A model generated the notes under the pieces. The model ran no database searches, was not told the origin of the DNA, and saw nothing but the letters and a program-made list of their open reading frames with translations. 64,000 nucleotides of DNA. Origin: Bacteroidales bacterium. Its GTDB lineage: Bacteria > Bacteroidota > Bacteroidia > Bacteroidales > WCHB1-69. The first letter of the stretch is position 1, and the number at the start of each line of letters is the position of its first letter. This document shows, in pieces, positions 46,324 through 55,152 of the stretch. The position numbers were made by a program, and so were the translations under genes. The stretch lies in assembly GCA_024400635.1 (NCBI GenBank), contig JAKSMI010000001.1:381534-445533 (forward strand). Direction: 5' to 3'.

Positions 46324-46365
46324 ATTTTAATTAAGAAATTAAGAAACTAAAAAAATTTAAAAGAC

Positions 46366-46599
46366 ATGATAAATCAAGAATTTCAAGAATTAATAAAAAC
46401 ATTACAGAATAATCCTTCAGGAAATACAAATGTAATTGATCAAATGAGAGCAAATTTGCTCTCACGCAATAGTGGCGATCCATCGTATACGTTGCGCAAT
46501 TTTAAATATCCATTAACTTGGGATATTAATGCGTGTAATGCCGAACAATTGATTTCGATTGACAAAGATATGAATACTCAGAACGACCAAACAAATTAA
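46366..46599 (+). CDS. Unknown 77-residue protein of the RiPP-like cluster
   Basis: This small acidic-polar protein starts with MINQEFQELIKTLQNNPSG, has one Cys (DINACNAEQL) near the end and no signal peptide or membrane segment. It stops two bases before the radical SAM gene, so the two are probably translated together. It could be a second substrate, a recognition partner or a Nif11-like leader. The central DPSYTLRNFKYPLTWDIN is the most structured-looking part. I do not recognise a family. Confidence 0.55.
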   Translation: MINQEFQELIKTLQNNPSGNTNVIDQMRANLLSRNSGDPSYTLRNFKYPLTWDINACNAEQLISIDKDMNTQNDQTN

Positions 46600-46601
46600 T
46601 T

Positions 46602-48077
46602 ATGTTAGTCCGCCAATCCAAAAACACATTCATACGCTTCATTGATGAAAGCGTACATATTATGAATCAGGTCACGTTCCAGGACCGCATCTACGATGAT
46701 GCTGGAACGGATTTCCTGAAAGAAATCAACCGCCAGCCGCAGGATGTGGAAGAAATCGTCAGCCGACTGCACAAGATGTATGGCGAGAGCGTGTCTCGTG
46801 AAGAGCTTCACAACGACTTTATGGAGTTCATCACAGATTTGGCCGAGCACCATTTTCTCGTTATCGGCGAAAACGAAGCGGAACTTGCCGCCAACGACAT
46901 TGAGTTCTCCTATAAAATGAAGAACCTCAAAACCGAAACAGATGACTTTTCGCAAGAAACCAAGCAGGTGGTGGAAGAAAGCACCCGCGATTTGATGTGG
47001 GAAACCAGCCAGCGCAAACCCCGCCTCAATGCCATACAGTTCGAGTTGACCAGCCGCTGCAACGAGCGTTGCATCCATTGCTACATTCCCAATGGCAAGA
47101 AAAACCACGGCTTTGACATGCCCACCGAAAAGGTGCTCTCCATCATCGACGAGTTCGCCGAAATGGGCGGCATGCACGTCACCTTGTCGGGCGGTGAGGT
47201 CTTTATGCATAAAGACATAATTAAAATCATCCAATATTGCCGTGAAAAGGATATGCGCATTTCTATTCTCAGCAACCTTATCGCACTCAAAGACGAGCAG
47301 ATTCCGTATATCAAGGAAGCCAATATCTCTCTGTTGCAGACTTCGCTCTACAGTATGGATCCCGCCATTCACGATGCCATCACCACGGTGCCCGGCTCGC
47401 AGGTCAAAACCAAAGCCGCATTGGAAAAACTCATCGCTGCCGACATCCCCGTGCAGATTTCTTGCCCTTCCATGAAAATCAACTATAAAGGTTACGTGGA
47501 TGTGCTGAAATATGCCCAATCGAAACGCATCAAGGCCTACACCGACTATATGATCAAGGCGCAGGCAGACTTCGACACCAGCAATTTGGCTAACCGTCCG
47601 TCATTGGAAGAAACCGAAGAACTGCTTCGTGACATCATCGAGCATGACATTGACTATAAGACCCTTACATTGGAGAAGATGGCGAAAAGCGAGGAACAAC
47701 GTATTGACCCGGAGAAGTTTGCCAAACAGCCGCTCTGCAGTGTCGGCATCAACGATTTCTGCATCACTGCCAATGGCGATGTCTATCCTTGTTCCGGTTG
47801 GCAGGCCATGATTTGCGGCAATGTCTATAAACAGTCGTTGCAGGAAATTTGGGACAACTCTCCCCAGTTTGCCGAGTTGCGAAAAATCACACAGGCATCT
47901 TTCCCGAAATGTCTGAAATGCGAAGCAAGAGATTATTGCCACATTTGTCTTGTACAAAACTACAATGAAAGCAATGGAGACATGTTCAACATCAATCCAT
48001 ACTTTTGCGAAGTTGCCTTCTTGAACAAACGTTTGGTGGAAGAATACAAAGAAAAACTGAAGAATGGAAATCATTGA
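46602..48077 (+). CDS. Radical SAM/SPASM peptide maturase with N-terminal PqqD-like domain
   Basis: This 491-residue enzyme has a PqqD/RRE-like domain (about residues 1-95), which in RiPP enzymes binds the precursor leader. The radical SAM core has the 4Fe-4S motif CNERCIHC (C153, C157, C160) and the SAM-binding GGE (197-199). A SPASM domain follows with Cys 379, 387, 397, 405, 437, 440, 446, 449 and 469 for auxiliary clusters. Such enzymes form thioether or C-C links in peptides. It overlaps the amidohydrolase gene by 14 bp. Its G+C looks higher than that of the hydrolase, suggesting a mosaic origin. The target is presumed to be the peptide at 46155. Confidence 0.85.
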   Translation: MLVRQSKNTFIRFIDESVHIMNQVTFQDRIYDDAGTDFLKEINRQPQDVEEIVSRLHKMYGESVSREELHNDFMEFITDLAEHHFLVIGENEAELAANDIEFSYKMKNLKTETDDFSQETKQVVEESTRDLMWETSQRKPRLNAIQFELTSRCNERCIHCYIPNGKKNHGFDMPTEKVLSIIDEFAEMGGMHVTLSGGEVFMHKDIIKIIQYCREKDMRISILSNLIALKDEQIPYIKEANISLLQTSLYSMDPAIHDAITTVPGSQVKTKAALEKLIAADIPVQISCPSMKINYKGYVDVLKYAQSKRIKAYTDYMIKAQADFDTSNLANRPSLEETEELLRDIIEHDIDYKTLTLEKMAKSEEQRIDPEKFAKQPLCSVGINDFCITANGDVYPCSGWQAMICGNVYKQSLQEIWDNSPQFAELRKITQASFPKCLKCEARDYCHICLVQNYNESNGDMFNINPYFCEVAFLNKRLVEEYKEKLKNGNH

Positions 48078-48810
48078 CAGCCATCTGCATATCGGAAACA
48101 TTTCCGACACGGGAATTGTAACAGCCAACGAAGTCAGAAGTCATTTGACCGCTATGGGTGTTGCAAATGGTCTGGTCATGCCTATAGCAATGCGTGGCGG
48201 CAACGATGATTGGGAAACGCATAAAGCTTTATATAAAGAAGCTTTGGCATTGGACTTCGATGTTGCCTTGTATGTCAATACAAACATGTTGGAATCATCC
48301 AAAGACTTGTCTCATTATCTGACATTCCCGTTCAAGGCCTTGAAAACACATCCCGATGCAGTTGATTTTTCCGACGAACAAATTGAACGGGTCTGTTCAG
48401 TTGCAGAAACAAATGGCTTGCCACTGATGATACATACCGGAGCAGATGATTGCTGCCATTGTGAGAGATTTCGCCCATTTATCAAGAATCATCCATATTT
48501 GGTTTTCGTACTTTGCCATGCCCGCCCATCGAATGAAGCATTCCCAATGATGAGAGAATTTCACAATATTTGGATTGATACGGCTTTCCTGCCTTTCAGG
48601 GAATTGGCAGCCAACATTTCTGAAGACATTGAAAACAGAATACTTTTCGGAACGGATTTTCCGGCAAACCGGTGGTTTCCGCATCTGGGGAAAGAAAATG
48701 AATGGTATCAAAGACAGATAGATGGCATTCAAGATAAATTTCCCGAAAAAACAGCAGAAAAAATTCTTTCAAGAAATTTCAAAAAACTTTATAAAACAAC
48801 TGCTATTTAG
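48064..48810 (+). CDS. Amidohydrolase-family metal-dependent hydrolase of the RiPP-like cluster
   Basis: This 248-residue TIM-barrel protein of the amidohydrolase-2 type has an HxH pair at H7/H9 (DSHLHIG), a central His (MIHTGADD), another (FVLCHARPS) and the catalytic Asp region ILFGTDFPANRW. It starts within the maturase gene (14-bp overlap), indicating tight coupling. It may process the mature peptide, for example by removing the leader or hydrolysing an amide or ester, or act on an unrelated metabolite. Its substrate cannot be told. The base composition is lower in G+C than the maturase. Confidence 0.8.
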   Translation: MEIIDSHLHIGNISDTGIVTANEVRSHLTAMGVANGLVMPIAMRGGNDDWETHKALYKEALALDFDVALYVNTNMLESSKDLSHYLTFPFKALKTHPDAVDFSDEQIERVCSVAETNGLPLMIHTGADDCCHCERFRPFIKNHPYLVFVLCHARPSNEAFPMMREFHNIWIDTAFLPFRELAANISEDIENRILFGTDFPANRWFPHLGKENEWYQRQIDGIQDKFPEKTAEKILSRNFKKLYKTTAI

Positions 48811-48850
48811 CTTAAAAAGATAGTAACCTACAAATTAAAAACTTAAACCT

Positions 48851-49048
48851 ATGTTAAACATAACAGTACCTTGCCAATGTTGTGGCAAACAAACCCCAGT
48901 TCACTGGATGTGGTATATTTGTGACGGTTGTGGATACCGCATATGTGCCAATTGCCTTTGCAAGCACCATGGTCCTTATAGTCCCAATGGGGGAGCAAAA
49001 TGCAGCCAATGTATGAATGGATGGTTAAAACTAAAAAATCAAGTGTGA
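48851..49048 (+). CDS. Small Cys-rich, probable zinc-binding protein
   Basis: This 65-residue protein starts about 40 bp after the hydrolase. Cys pairs are regularly arranged (CQCC, CDGCG, CANC, CSQC), giving at least eight Cys and two adjacent His (CKHHG), the look of a double zinc ribbon or RING-like fold. Several aromatic residues (HWMWYICDG) precede the second pair. It may be the last gene of the cluster or an unrelated gene. The frame is complete with an ATG start. No family recognised. Confidence 0.6.
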   Translation: MLNITVPCQCCGKQTPVHWMWYICDGCGYRICANCLCKHHGPYSPNGGAKCSQCMNGWLKLKNQV

Positions 49049-49122
49049 CAACAAACAGGATAATGCATAGCAAATGACTTTCTTCTGAAAAATAAATTAT
49101 TAACAACAAAACTTTTATTATT

Positions 49123-49827
49123 ATGGCAAATAAATTTGTATCCATAGAATATGACGATTGGACAAAAAAACGCAAAACCGAAATGAAGAAAAGCCTCTGT
49201 ATTCTTAATGGGCATAGATCTTTCTTCCTGAATTTCACTTATATAACTATTCCTGATGAAACCTATCTAGGCCTTGAGCTGGGATTTTTTGCAGTTGATT
49301 TCAAGTTCGGACTAAACAAATCAACGATACAGGTCATAATTAACGACTCGGAGTCGTTTGATTTAGCGGTATTAACCAGTACCAATACTCTTGAAGAAGT
49401 AGCAGCTTATTCAATGACACAGGAAGAACTCAAGAAAATCTGTGAAGCGAAAACTATCAGCCTAGTAATAAAAGGAGAAGGTGCGGAAAAACAGGTGGAC
49501 AACAATGAGATTATCCGCTATGCACAAGTGTTCTATAACGGGGCCTTTGATGAAAAAGCATACATTGAAGAAGTAGAAGCTGAAGAAGCCAAAGAAGCTG
49601 AAGTAAAAGCAATGGAAGAAGCTAAAGAAGCTGAAGTAAAAGCAATGAAAGAAGCTGAAGAAAAGCGCATAAACAAAATAATCCTCACCTTATTCCTTGC
49701 ATTCACGCTGGTAACAATAGTATTTATAATACTACAGATTATTTTTGGAGGGGCATATTTTGTTGGATCGGCGTTAAGTGGTACTGTTGCATTTATATTC
49801 CTAATGGCATTGACACTTTTTAGATAA
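49123..49827 (+). CDS. Unknown protein with repeated Glu/Ala coiled coil and C-terminal membrane hairpin
   Basis: This 234-residue protein has an N-terminal globular domain of about 140 residues, mostly beta by pattern (ILNGHRSFFLNFTYITIPDE, GLELGFFAVDFKF). A charged helix follows with a tandem repeat (EEAKEAEVKAM twice, about residues 151-178), then two membrane segments (about 188-212 and 216-233). The tail-anchored hairpin suggests the globular domain faces the cytoplasm. It lies 74 bp after the Cys-rich gene; their relation is unclear. No family recognised. Confidence 0.55.
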   Translation: MANKFVSIEYDDWTKKRKTEMKKSLCILNGHRSFFLNFTYITIPDETYLGLELGFFAVDFKFGLNKSTIQVIINDSESFDLAVLTSTNTLEEVAAYSMTQEELKKICEAKTISLVIKGEGAEKQVDNNEIIRYAQVFYNGAFDEKAYIEEVEAEEAKEAEVKAMEEAKEAEVKAMKEAEEKRINKIILTLFLAFTLVTIVFIILQIIFGGAYFVGSALSGTVAFIFLMALTLFR

Positions 49828-49875
49828 AAGTGCTTTTCTTTTTGACGGGAATGCTTTCGTTTACCAGCATTCCCT

Positions 49876-50385
49876 CTATTTCACCCACTCCATCAAACTT
49901 TCCTCAGTATAATCATTGAGCAGCTTTCCGTCCTGCCAGTTGTACTGCGGATAGGTTTCACGGAGGAATTTCACGGCACCTTCGATACCGCTGCTGCCAG
50001 AAGTGGCAAAGGGTATCAGCACTTTGCCATCCAAGACGTTATTGTCCACCCACGACTGAATAATACGCGGACAAATACCCCACCAAATCGGGAAACCGAC
50101 ATAGATGGTGTCGTAAGGAACAATGTTCGTGCACTCTCTAATCGTCGGTCGCTCTTGTGGGTCTGCCATTTCCAAGGAAGAACGCGACTTGTCGTTGCGC
50201 CAGTCCAAATCGGCATCAGTATAAGGTTCATTGGCTGCAATTTCCCAAAGCTCAAAACCGCCCACACGGGCAAGGTCTTCCGCTACAGCTTTCGTGGTTC
50301 CCGTCGCGGAAAAATAGGCAACAAGTGTTTGCGCGTTGGCATGCAATGCAATAGTAGCAAAGATTATCATAAAAAGTTTTTTCAT
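49876..50385 (-). CDS. Exported flavodoxin-family protein
   Basis: This 169-residue protein has an N-terminal signal-like segment (MKKLFMIIFATIALHANAQ) and a flavodoxin fold with FMN phosphate-binding loop FSATGTTKAVAED. Later segments typical of flavodoxins are IYVGFPIWWGICPR and FATSGSSGIEGAV. Bacteroidota often have exported flavodoxins of unknown electron partner. It is monocistronic, facing the 49123 gene convergently. A signal peptide on a flavodoxin is unusual outside this phylum. Confidence 0.85.
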   Translation of the reverse strand: MKKLFMIIFATIALHANAQTLVAYFSATGTTKAVAEDLARVGGFELWEIAANEPYTDADLDWRNDKSRSSLEMADPQERPTIRECTNIVPYDTIYVGFPIWWGICPRIIQSWVDNNVLDGKVLIPFATSGSSGIEGAVKFLRETYPQYNWQDGKLLNDYTEESLMEWVK

Positions 50386-50499
50386 AATTAGTTACAATGT
50401 TAATTCATAATAATGGACTGGCAAAGATACTAACATTTTTCAAATCAATAGAATTATTAAATATTGCCAAGCTCGCTGCGAACAGAGCACCATTCACTA

Positions 50500-51945
50500 T
50501 TAATACCCCAAAATCTTCAACATCGACTTATAACTCTGCTCCTTGGCAAACAACTTGGTGCACAACTCACCATCTTCATCACGATAAATGATGATGTGCT
50601 TCGGAGCAGGTGTCAAGCAATGCTGAATACCACCATAACCGCCAACCGCTTCCTGATAAGCACCTGTATTGAACAAACCAATGTACTGCGGATCGTTTTC
50701 ATAATTAAATTCCGGGATCTTCCCATTACCCTCAAAGTTGGCATTGTCACGCTGATGAATCGTAGGCAAGAATACCGCGTTAAGGTGTGCTTCCGAGTTG
50801 TAATAGTCGTGACTGTCACAGGTAAGTCCGCCCAAGAACACACGCTCATATTCTCTATCCCAATTGTTGACCGCCAAAATGATAAACTGCTGGTTAATAG
50901 CCCAAGTGTCAGGCAAAGTGGTCATAAATGAACTGTCGATCATATTCCACAACTCTCGATCATTCTGCCTCTTCTGCTGCAAAATAGAGAAAAGGACTGC
51001 ACTTGCCTCGCCTACAGTATAGGAACCGAATTCTGTAAAAATATCGGGTTCACGTACACCTTCACGGTCACAAATCTGCTTAATCTGCGATACGATTTCC
51101 TCCGCCATATATTCATAATCATACTCGAAGCCTAACGAATTCTTGATGGGGAAGCCGCCTCCAATGTTCAAAGAGTCCAATTCAGGGCAAAGTTTCTTCA
51201 AATCACAATACAAATTAACACACTTGGTCAATTCATTCCAATAATAAGCAGTATCTTGAATACCTGTATTGATAAAGAAATGCAACATCTTCAATTCAAA
51301 CTTCGGATTCTGCTTAATTTTATTCAAATAAAAAGGAATGATATCGTTATAACGGATTCCCAAACGAGAAGTATAAAATTCAAATCGGGGTTCTTCCTCC
51401 GCCGCAATTCGGATACCAACCTTGCATTTGGAATTGATGTTGGCATCCAACAAATCGAACTCGTGCTTGCTGTCTAAAACTGGAATGATATTAGTAAAGC
51501 CCTTGTCCAACATCATCGAAATATTATCGATATATTGGATTTTTTTGAATCCATTGCAGATGATATAGTTGTCTTTTTCGAAAATTCCCATCTCATTCAA
51601 CGTATCCACCAAATTCAAATCGAAGGCTGATGATGTCTCCAAATGGACATCATTTTTCAACACTTCAGACAAAACAAACTCAAAATGCGAGCTCTTTGTA
51701 CAATAGCAATAATGATAATCACCCTGATAATCCGATTTCGCAATAGCAACATTGAACCATCTTCTCGCACGTTGAATATTCTGGGAAATCTTAGGCAAGT
51801 AGGTAATTTTCAAGGGCGTTCCGTATTGCTTGATGATATCCATCAATGGTACATCATTGAAAATCAATTCATTATTTTCAACTTTAAATTCCTCCTGCGG
51901 GAATTCGTACGTTTGGCTGATTAAATCGATATACTTCGTTCTCAT
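50500..51945 (-). CDS. speA: Arginine decarboxylase, Bacteroidota short type
   Basis: This 481-residue protein is a PLP-dependent fold III (alanine-racemase barrel) decarboxylase. The PLP lysine lies in HYCYCTKSSHF, the glycine-rich loop in NIGGGFPIKN, and FTEFGSYTVGEASA and the late HCLTPAPKH are typical. In Bacteroidota these proteins of about 460-480 residues are labelled arginine decarboxylase, the first step to agmatine and polyamines. The family also contains other basic amino acid decarboxylases, so substrate is by family. No speB is adjacent. Confidence 0.85.
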   Translation of the reverse strand: MRTKYIDLISQTYEFPQEEFKVENNELIFNDVPLMDIIKQYGTPLKITYLPKISQNIQRARRWFNVAIAKSDYQGDYHYCYCTKSSHFEFVLSEVLKNDVHLETSSAFDLNLVDTLNEMGIFEKDNYIICNGFKKIQYIDNISMMLDKGFTNIIPVLDSKHEFDLLDANINSKCKVGIRIAAEEEPRFEFYTSRLGIRYNDIIPFYLNKIKQNPKFELKMLHFFINTGIQDTAYYWNELTKCVNLYCDLKKLCPELDSLNIGGGFPIKNSLGFEYDYEYMAEEIVSQIKQICDREGVREPDIFTEFGSYTVGEASAVLFSILQQKRQNDRELWNMIDSSFMTTLPDTWAINQQFIILAVNNWDREYERVFLGGLTCDSHDYYNSEAHLNAVFLPTIHQRDNANFEGNGKIPEFNYENDPQYIGLFNTGAYQEAVGGYGGIQHCLTPAPKHIIIYRDEDGELCTKLFAKEQSYKSMLKILGY

Positions 51946-52084
51946 AATTTTTCAATTGATTTACAAATTTCGGCGGCAAAAATACAAAATAAATTAATCG
52001 GATTACATTATTTTTATCAATCCAAGTAAGTTAGATACGTTAAAAAAAATTAATCCGAGTGAGCTTCTTTAACAAATTGAAAAA

Positions 52085-52984
52085 TTATTTCCTCGGATGA
52101 AATTGCGATACAACACGCTTGACATACTCTCGGTCCAGATGTGTATAAATCTCTGTCGTGGTAATATTTTCATGACCAAGCATATCCTGCACCGCGCGCA
52201 AATCCGCCCCACCCTCCACCAAATGAGTAGCAAAGGAGTGTCGGAACGTATGCGGACTGATAGTCTTGACAATTCCCGCATCAGCAGCAGCCTTCTTAAT
52301 CATCATAAATATCATTTCGCGACTCAACCGGGCTCCACGGCGATTCAAAAAGACAAAATCCTCTTCTCCCTTTTTAATTTTCAGTTGCTGCCGCTGACCG
52401 TCAACATAATTAAGAATCGCCTTCTGCGCAGTTTCACTGATGGGAACCAGACGTTCCTTGTCACCTTTCCCCACCACACGTATGAAGCCTTCGGAAAAAT
52501 GCAAATGCGACAGTCTCAGATTCACCGCTTCACTCACACGTAGACCACAGCCATACAACGTTTCTATAATGGCCTTGTTGCGATGCCCTTCGGGCAGACT
52601 TAAATCAATATGGTCAATGATCGCCGCGATTTCCTCAACGGCCAGAACCGTAGGCAAATAGCGTCCTATCCGAGGTGTATCTATCAACTCCATCGGATCT
52701 GCTGCTATTTTTTTCTCTAAAACTAAAAACTGATAAAAGGATTTCAATCCCGAAATAATGCGTGCCTGACTGCGTGCCGAGATTGTTTCATCATACAACG
52801 AAGCGAGAAAATCCTGTATATCAGACAACTCCGCTTCCGCCAACGTCTTTCTCCCCGACAAAAAATCGTTCAGTTTCTCAACATCATGAACGTATGCTTC
52901 GATGGTCCTCGGCGAGAGCGAACGCTCGAGCCGCAAATACTGACTAAACATCAAAACCGAAGAATCACTCATCTCAAGAGGCAT
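52085..52984 (-). CDS. xerD: Tyrosine recombinase XerD
   Basis: This 299-residue recombinase resolves chromosome dimers at dif. The SAM-like N-domain is followed by the catalytic set R149 (CGLRVSEAVNL), K173, H245 and R248 (HTFRHSFATH), H271 and nucleophile Y280 (TTEIYTH), all intact. Location between core genes, and its place one base after kdsC, argue for the housekeeping XerD rather than a mobile integrase. The start may be MSDSSV four residues further in. Confidence 0.93.
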   Translation of the reverse strand: MPLEMSDSSVLMFSQYLRLERSLSPRTIEAYVHDVEKLNDFLSGRKTLAEAELSDIQDFLASLYDETISARSQARIISGLKSFYQFLVLEKKIAADPMELIDTPRIGRYLPTVLAVEEIAAIIDHIDLSLPEGHRNKAIIETLYGCGLRVSEAVNLRLSHLHFSEGFIRVVGKGDKERLVPISETAQKAILNYVDGQRQQLKIKKGEEDFVFLNRRGARLSREMIFMMIKKAAADAGIVKTISPHTFRHSFATHLVEGGADLRAVQDMLGHENITTTEIYTHLDREYVKRVVSQFHPRK

Positions 52985-53515
52985 TTACCAAACGCAAGCA
53001 TCATGCTCGAACCAACGCTCCTGTGCCCTGAGTGTCTGCTCTATCACATCACGCACCGCTCCATTGCCACCATTCTGAAACGAAATATAATCCACCAACT
53101 CCTTGATTTCCTGTGAAGCATCTGCAGGACAAGTTTTCACACCACAACGTCGCATGATTTCATAATCCGGAATATCATCGCCCATCATCAGAACCTCATC
53201 TTCCGTAATCTGATGACTTTTCAAATATTCATTGAAAACATCAGTTTTGTCATGGACAGAAAGGAACATTTCAATTCCCTTGAAATTTTTATACCTTAAA
53301 CGCATCGTTTCAGAATAGCCGCCTGAGATAACAGCCACGCGATATCCTTTTCTGAGTGCATATTGCAAAGCATAACCATCCTTGACATTGGTGGCTCTAA
53401 CCTGGTCTCCATCAGGCAAAACCCATATTTTCCCATCCGAAAGCACTCCGTCAAAATCAAAAATGAAAGTGGTAATGTTTTTGAGTTTGGTTCTATAATT
53501 ATCCATTGTATTCAA
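52985..53515 (-). CDS. kdsC: 3-deoxy-D-manno-octulosonate 8-phosphate phosphatase (HAD family)
   Basis: This 176-residue HAD phosphatase has DFDGVLSDG (motif I, nucleophile Asp), followed by AVISGGYSE (motif II) and MGDDIPDYEIM (motif III). It releases phosphate from KDO-8-P in lipopolysaccharide core synthesis. It directly abuts xerD and follows the S41 peptidase gene by 20 bp. The length is normal. Confidence 0.95.
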   Translation of the reverse strand: MNTMDNYRTKLKNITTFIFDFDGVLSDGKIWVLPDGDQVRATNVKDGYALQYALRKGYRVAVISGGYSETMRLRYKNFKGIEMFLSVHDKTDVFNEYLKSHQITEDEVLMMGDDIPDYEIMRRCGVKTCPADASQEIKELVDYISFQNGGNGAVRDVIEQTLRAQERWFEHDACVW

Positions 53516-53535
53516 AATTGGATTTTATTATTATT

Positions 53536-55149
53536 TTACTCCTTAATGGACCTGGCTTTCAAAACAGCCTGGTCAGTGCTATTAATGACAGGATAAAAGG
53601 CTTCATCCTGATATAAATCTCGCCCTATCAATGCTTTCAACCACAATTTCAATTCTTTATCAGACTCAGCCGTAAGATTTTTTACCTTTTGCCCATTCTC
53701 TTTTGTATAGAAATTCAGCAATTGCTTCAGCAAATCATTACTAACAGTCATATTATTCACATAGGCCTTCGCCGATGGATATTGTTTTTTCAATTCAGCC
53801 TTATGGTCAGTGGCATAATTAAAGGCAAATTGCATGATTGCCGAAGAGTTCAGCACCTGATAATAAGCATTCAGCAAACTGTCATTATCCAATGGAATGA
53901 AATAATCGGGCATAATACCGCCACCGCCATAAACCATTCTTCCTTTTTTTGTTTTAAATTTTTGATTTTCATCGAATTTAATACTGTCGGCATGATTCAT
54001 TTCTCCACGATAATAGCGGTCAATAAAATCTTCGTAATACGCTTCCGTACCATCGCCATACTGTCGTTGAATGCATCTTCCCGACGGTGTATGATAACGA
54101 GCCACTGTGAGACGAATGCTGGAATTGTCCTTCAAATCGATTTGACGTTGCACTAGACCCTTCCCGAAAGAACGACGCCCCACAATCCAACCGCGATCGT
54201 TATCCTGCACGGCCCCCGCCACAATCTCACTCGCCGATGCACTGAAATCATCAATCAAGACTACCACTTTCCCCTTTTCAAAATGTCCATACTTGGTGGC
54301 ATAAATCTTATCCGTCGGCATATGCAAACCTTCGGTATATACAATCATTTCGTCTTTTGCCAGCAATTCATCGCACACTGAAACGGCGGCATCCAAAAAT
54401 CCCCCGGAATTACCCCGAAGGTCCAAAATCAATTTAGTCATTCCTTGGCCTTTCAGTTTTTCCAATGCAGCCGCAAACTCCTTGCCCGTCGTCGCTCCAA
54501 ACTGATTGATTTTCACATATCCCGTATGGTCATCCACCATATACGAAATATCGATGGTATAAGTTGGAATGACATCGCGAACGACATCATAATCATACAG
54601 CTCATCAAAACCTTGTCGTTTGACACCAATCTTAACGGTGGTTTTCTTCTTTCCTCGCAGCATTTTTATCACTTTTTCGTTTTGAATGCCAATACCTGCA
54701 ACATTTTCACCATCAACCTGCACAATACGATCCCCTGCGCGTATCCCCTGCTTCTCCGAAGGGCCTCCACTAACCGTCGCAACAACCATTATCGTATCAT
54801 TCATTATGCTAAACTGTATGCCAACTCCTTCAAACGAACCTTCCAAAGACTCCATCATGGCCTTGTTATCCGCAGCATTCGCGTAGGTCGAATGAGGATC
54901 CAAGCCTTGCAACATCGACACGATAGCGTCTTCAAAAAGTTTTTCATTATTGACTGTATCCACATAATAAGCGTTGACATAACGAACCACTTCATCTAGT
55001 TTGTTGTTTTGCTGACTTGTCAGCCCCTGATAACGACCCGGAATAAAATACAAGGCCACGCTCATTCCAAACAAGAAAGAAATGACCACGATAAAGAATA
55101 TGCGTAAACGACCGCCTCCCGAAGAGCCTTCTGAATAATTATTTTCCAT
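53536..55149 (-). CDS. S41-family C-terminal processing peptidase (Ctp)
   Basis: This 537-residue periplasmic protease has one N-terminal membrane segment (about residues 15-36, FFIVVISFLFGMSVALYF), a PDZ domain (about 95-180) and the S41 catalytic core. The core shows LDLRGNSGG (about 242-250), the catalytic Ser in DDFSASASEIVAG (303-307) and general-base Lys at 330 (RRSFGKGLVQ). It trims or degrades periplasmic proteins from their C-termini. It lies 3 bp from the DAHP synthase gene upstream. Confidence 0.95.
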   Translation of the reverse strand: MENNYSEGSSGGGRLRIFFIVVISFLFGMSVALYFIPGRYQGLTSQQNNKLDEVVRYVNAYYVDTVNNEKLFEDAIVSMLQGLDPHSTYANAADNKAMMESLEGSFEGVGIQFSIMNDTIMVVATVSGGPSEKQGIRAGDRIVQVDGENVAGIGIQNEKVIKMLRGKKKTTVKIGVKRQGFDELYDYDVVRDVIPTYTIDISYMVDDHTGYVKINQFGATTGKEFAAALEKLKGQGMTKLILDLRGNSGGFLDAAVSVCDELLAKDEMIVYTEGLHMPTDKIYATKYGHFEKGKVVVLIDDFSASASEIVAGAVQDNDRGWIVGRRSFGKGLVQRQIDLKDNSSIRLTVARYHTPSGRCIQRQYGDGTEAYYEDFIDRYYRGEMNHADSIKFDENQKFKTKKGRMVYGGGGIMPDYFIPLDNDSLLNAYYQVLNSSAIMQFAFNYATDHKAELKKQYPSAKAYVNNMTVSNDLLKQLLNFYTKENGQKVKNLTAESDKELKLWLKALIGRDLYQDEAFYPVINSTDQAVLKARSIKE

Positions 55150-55152
55150 GTA

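Noticed and set aside
52085..52984. Mobile-element integrase
   Set aside because: Its core-gene context, size and abutting kdsC fit housekeeping XerD; no attachment site or cargo is seen.
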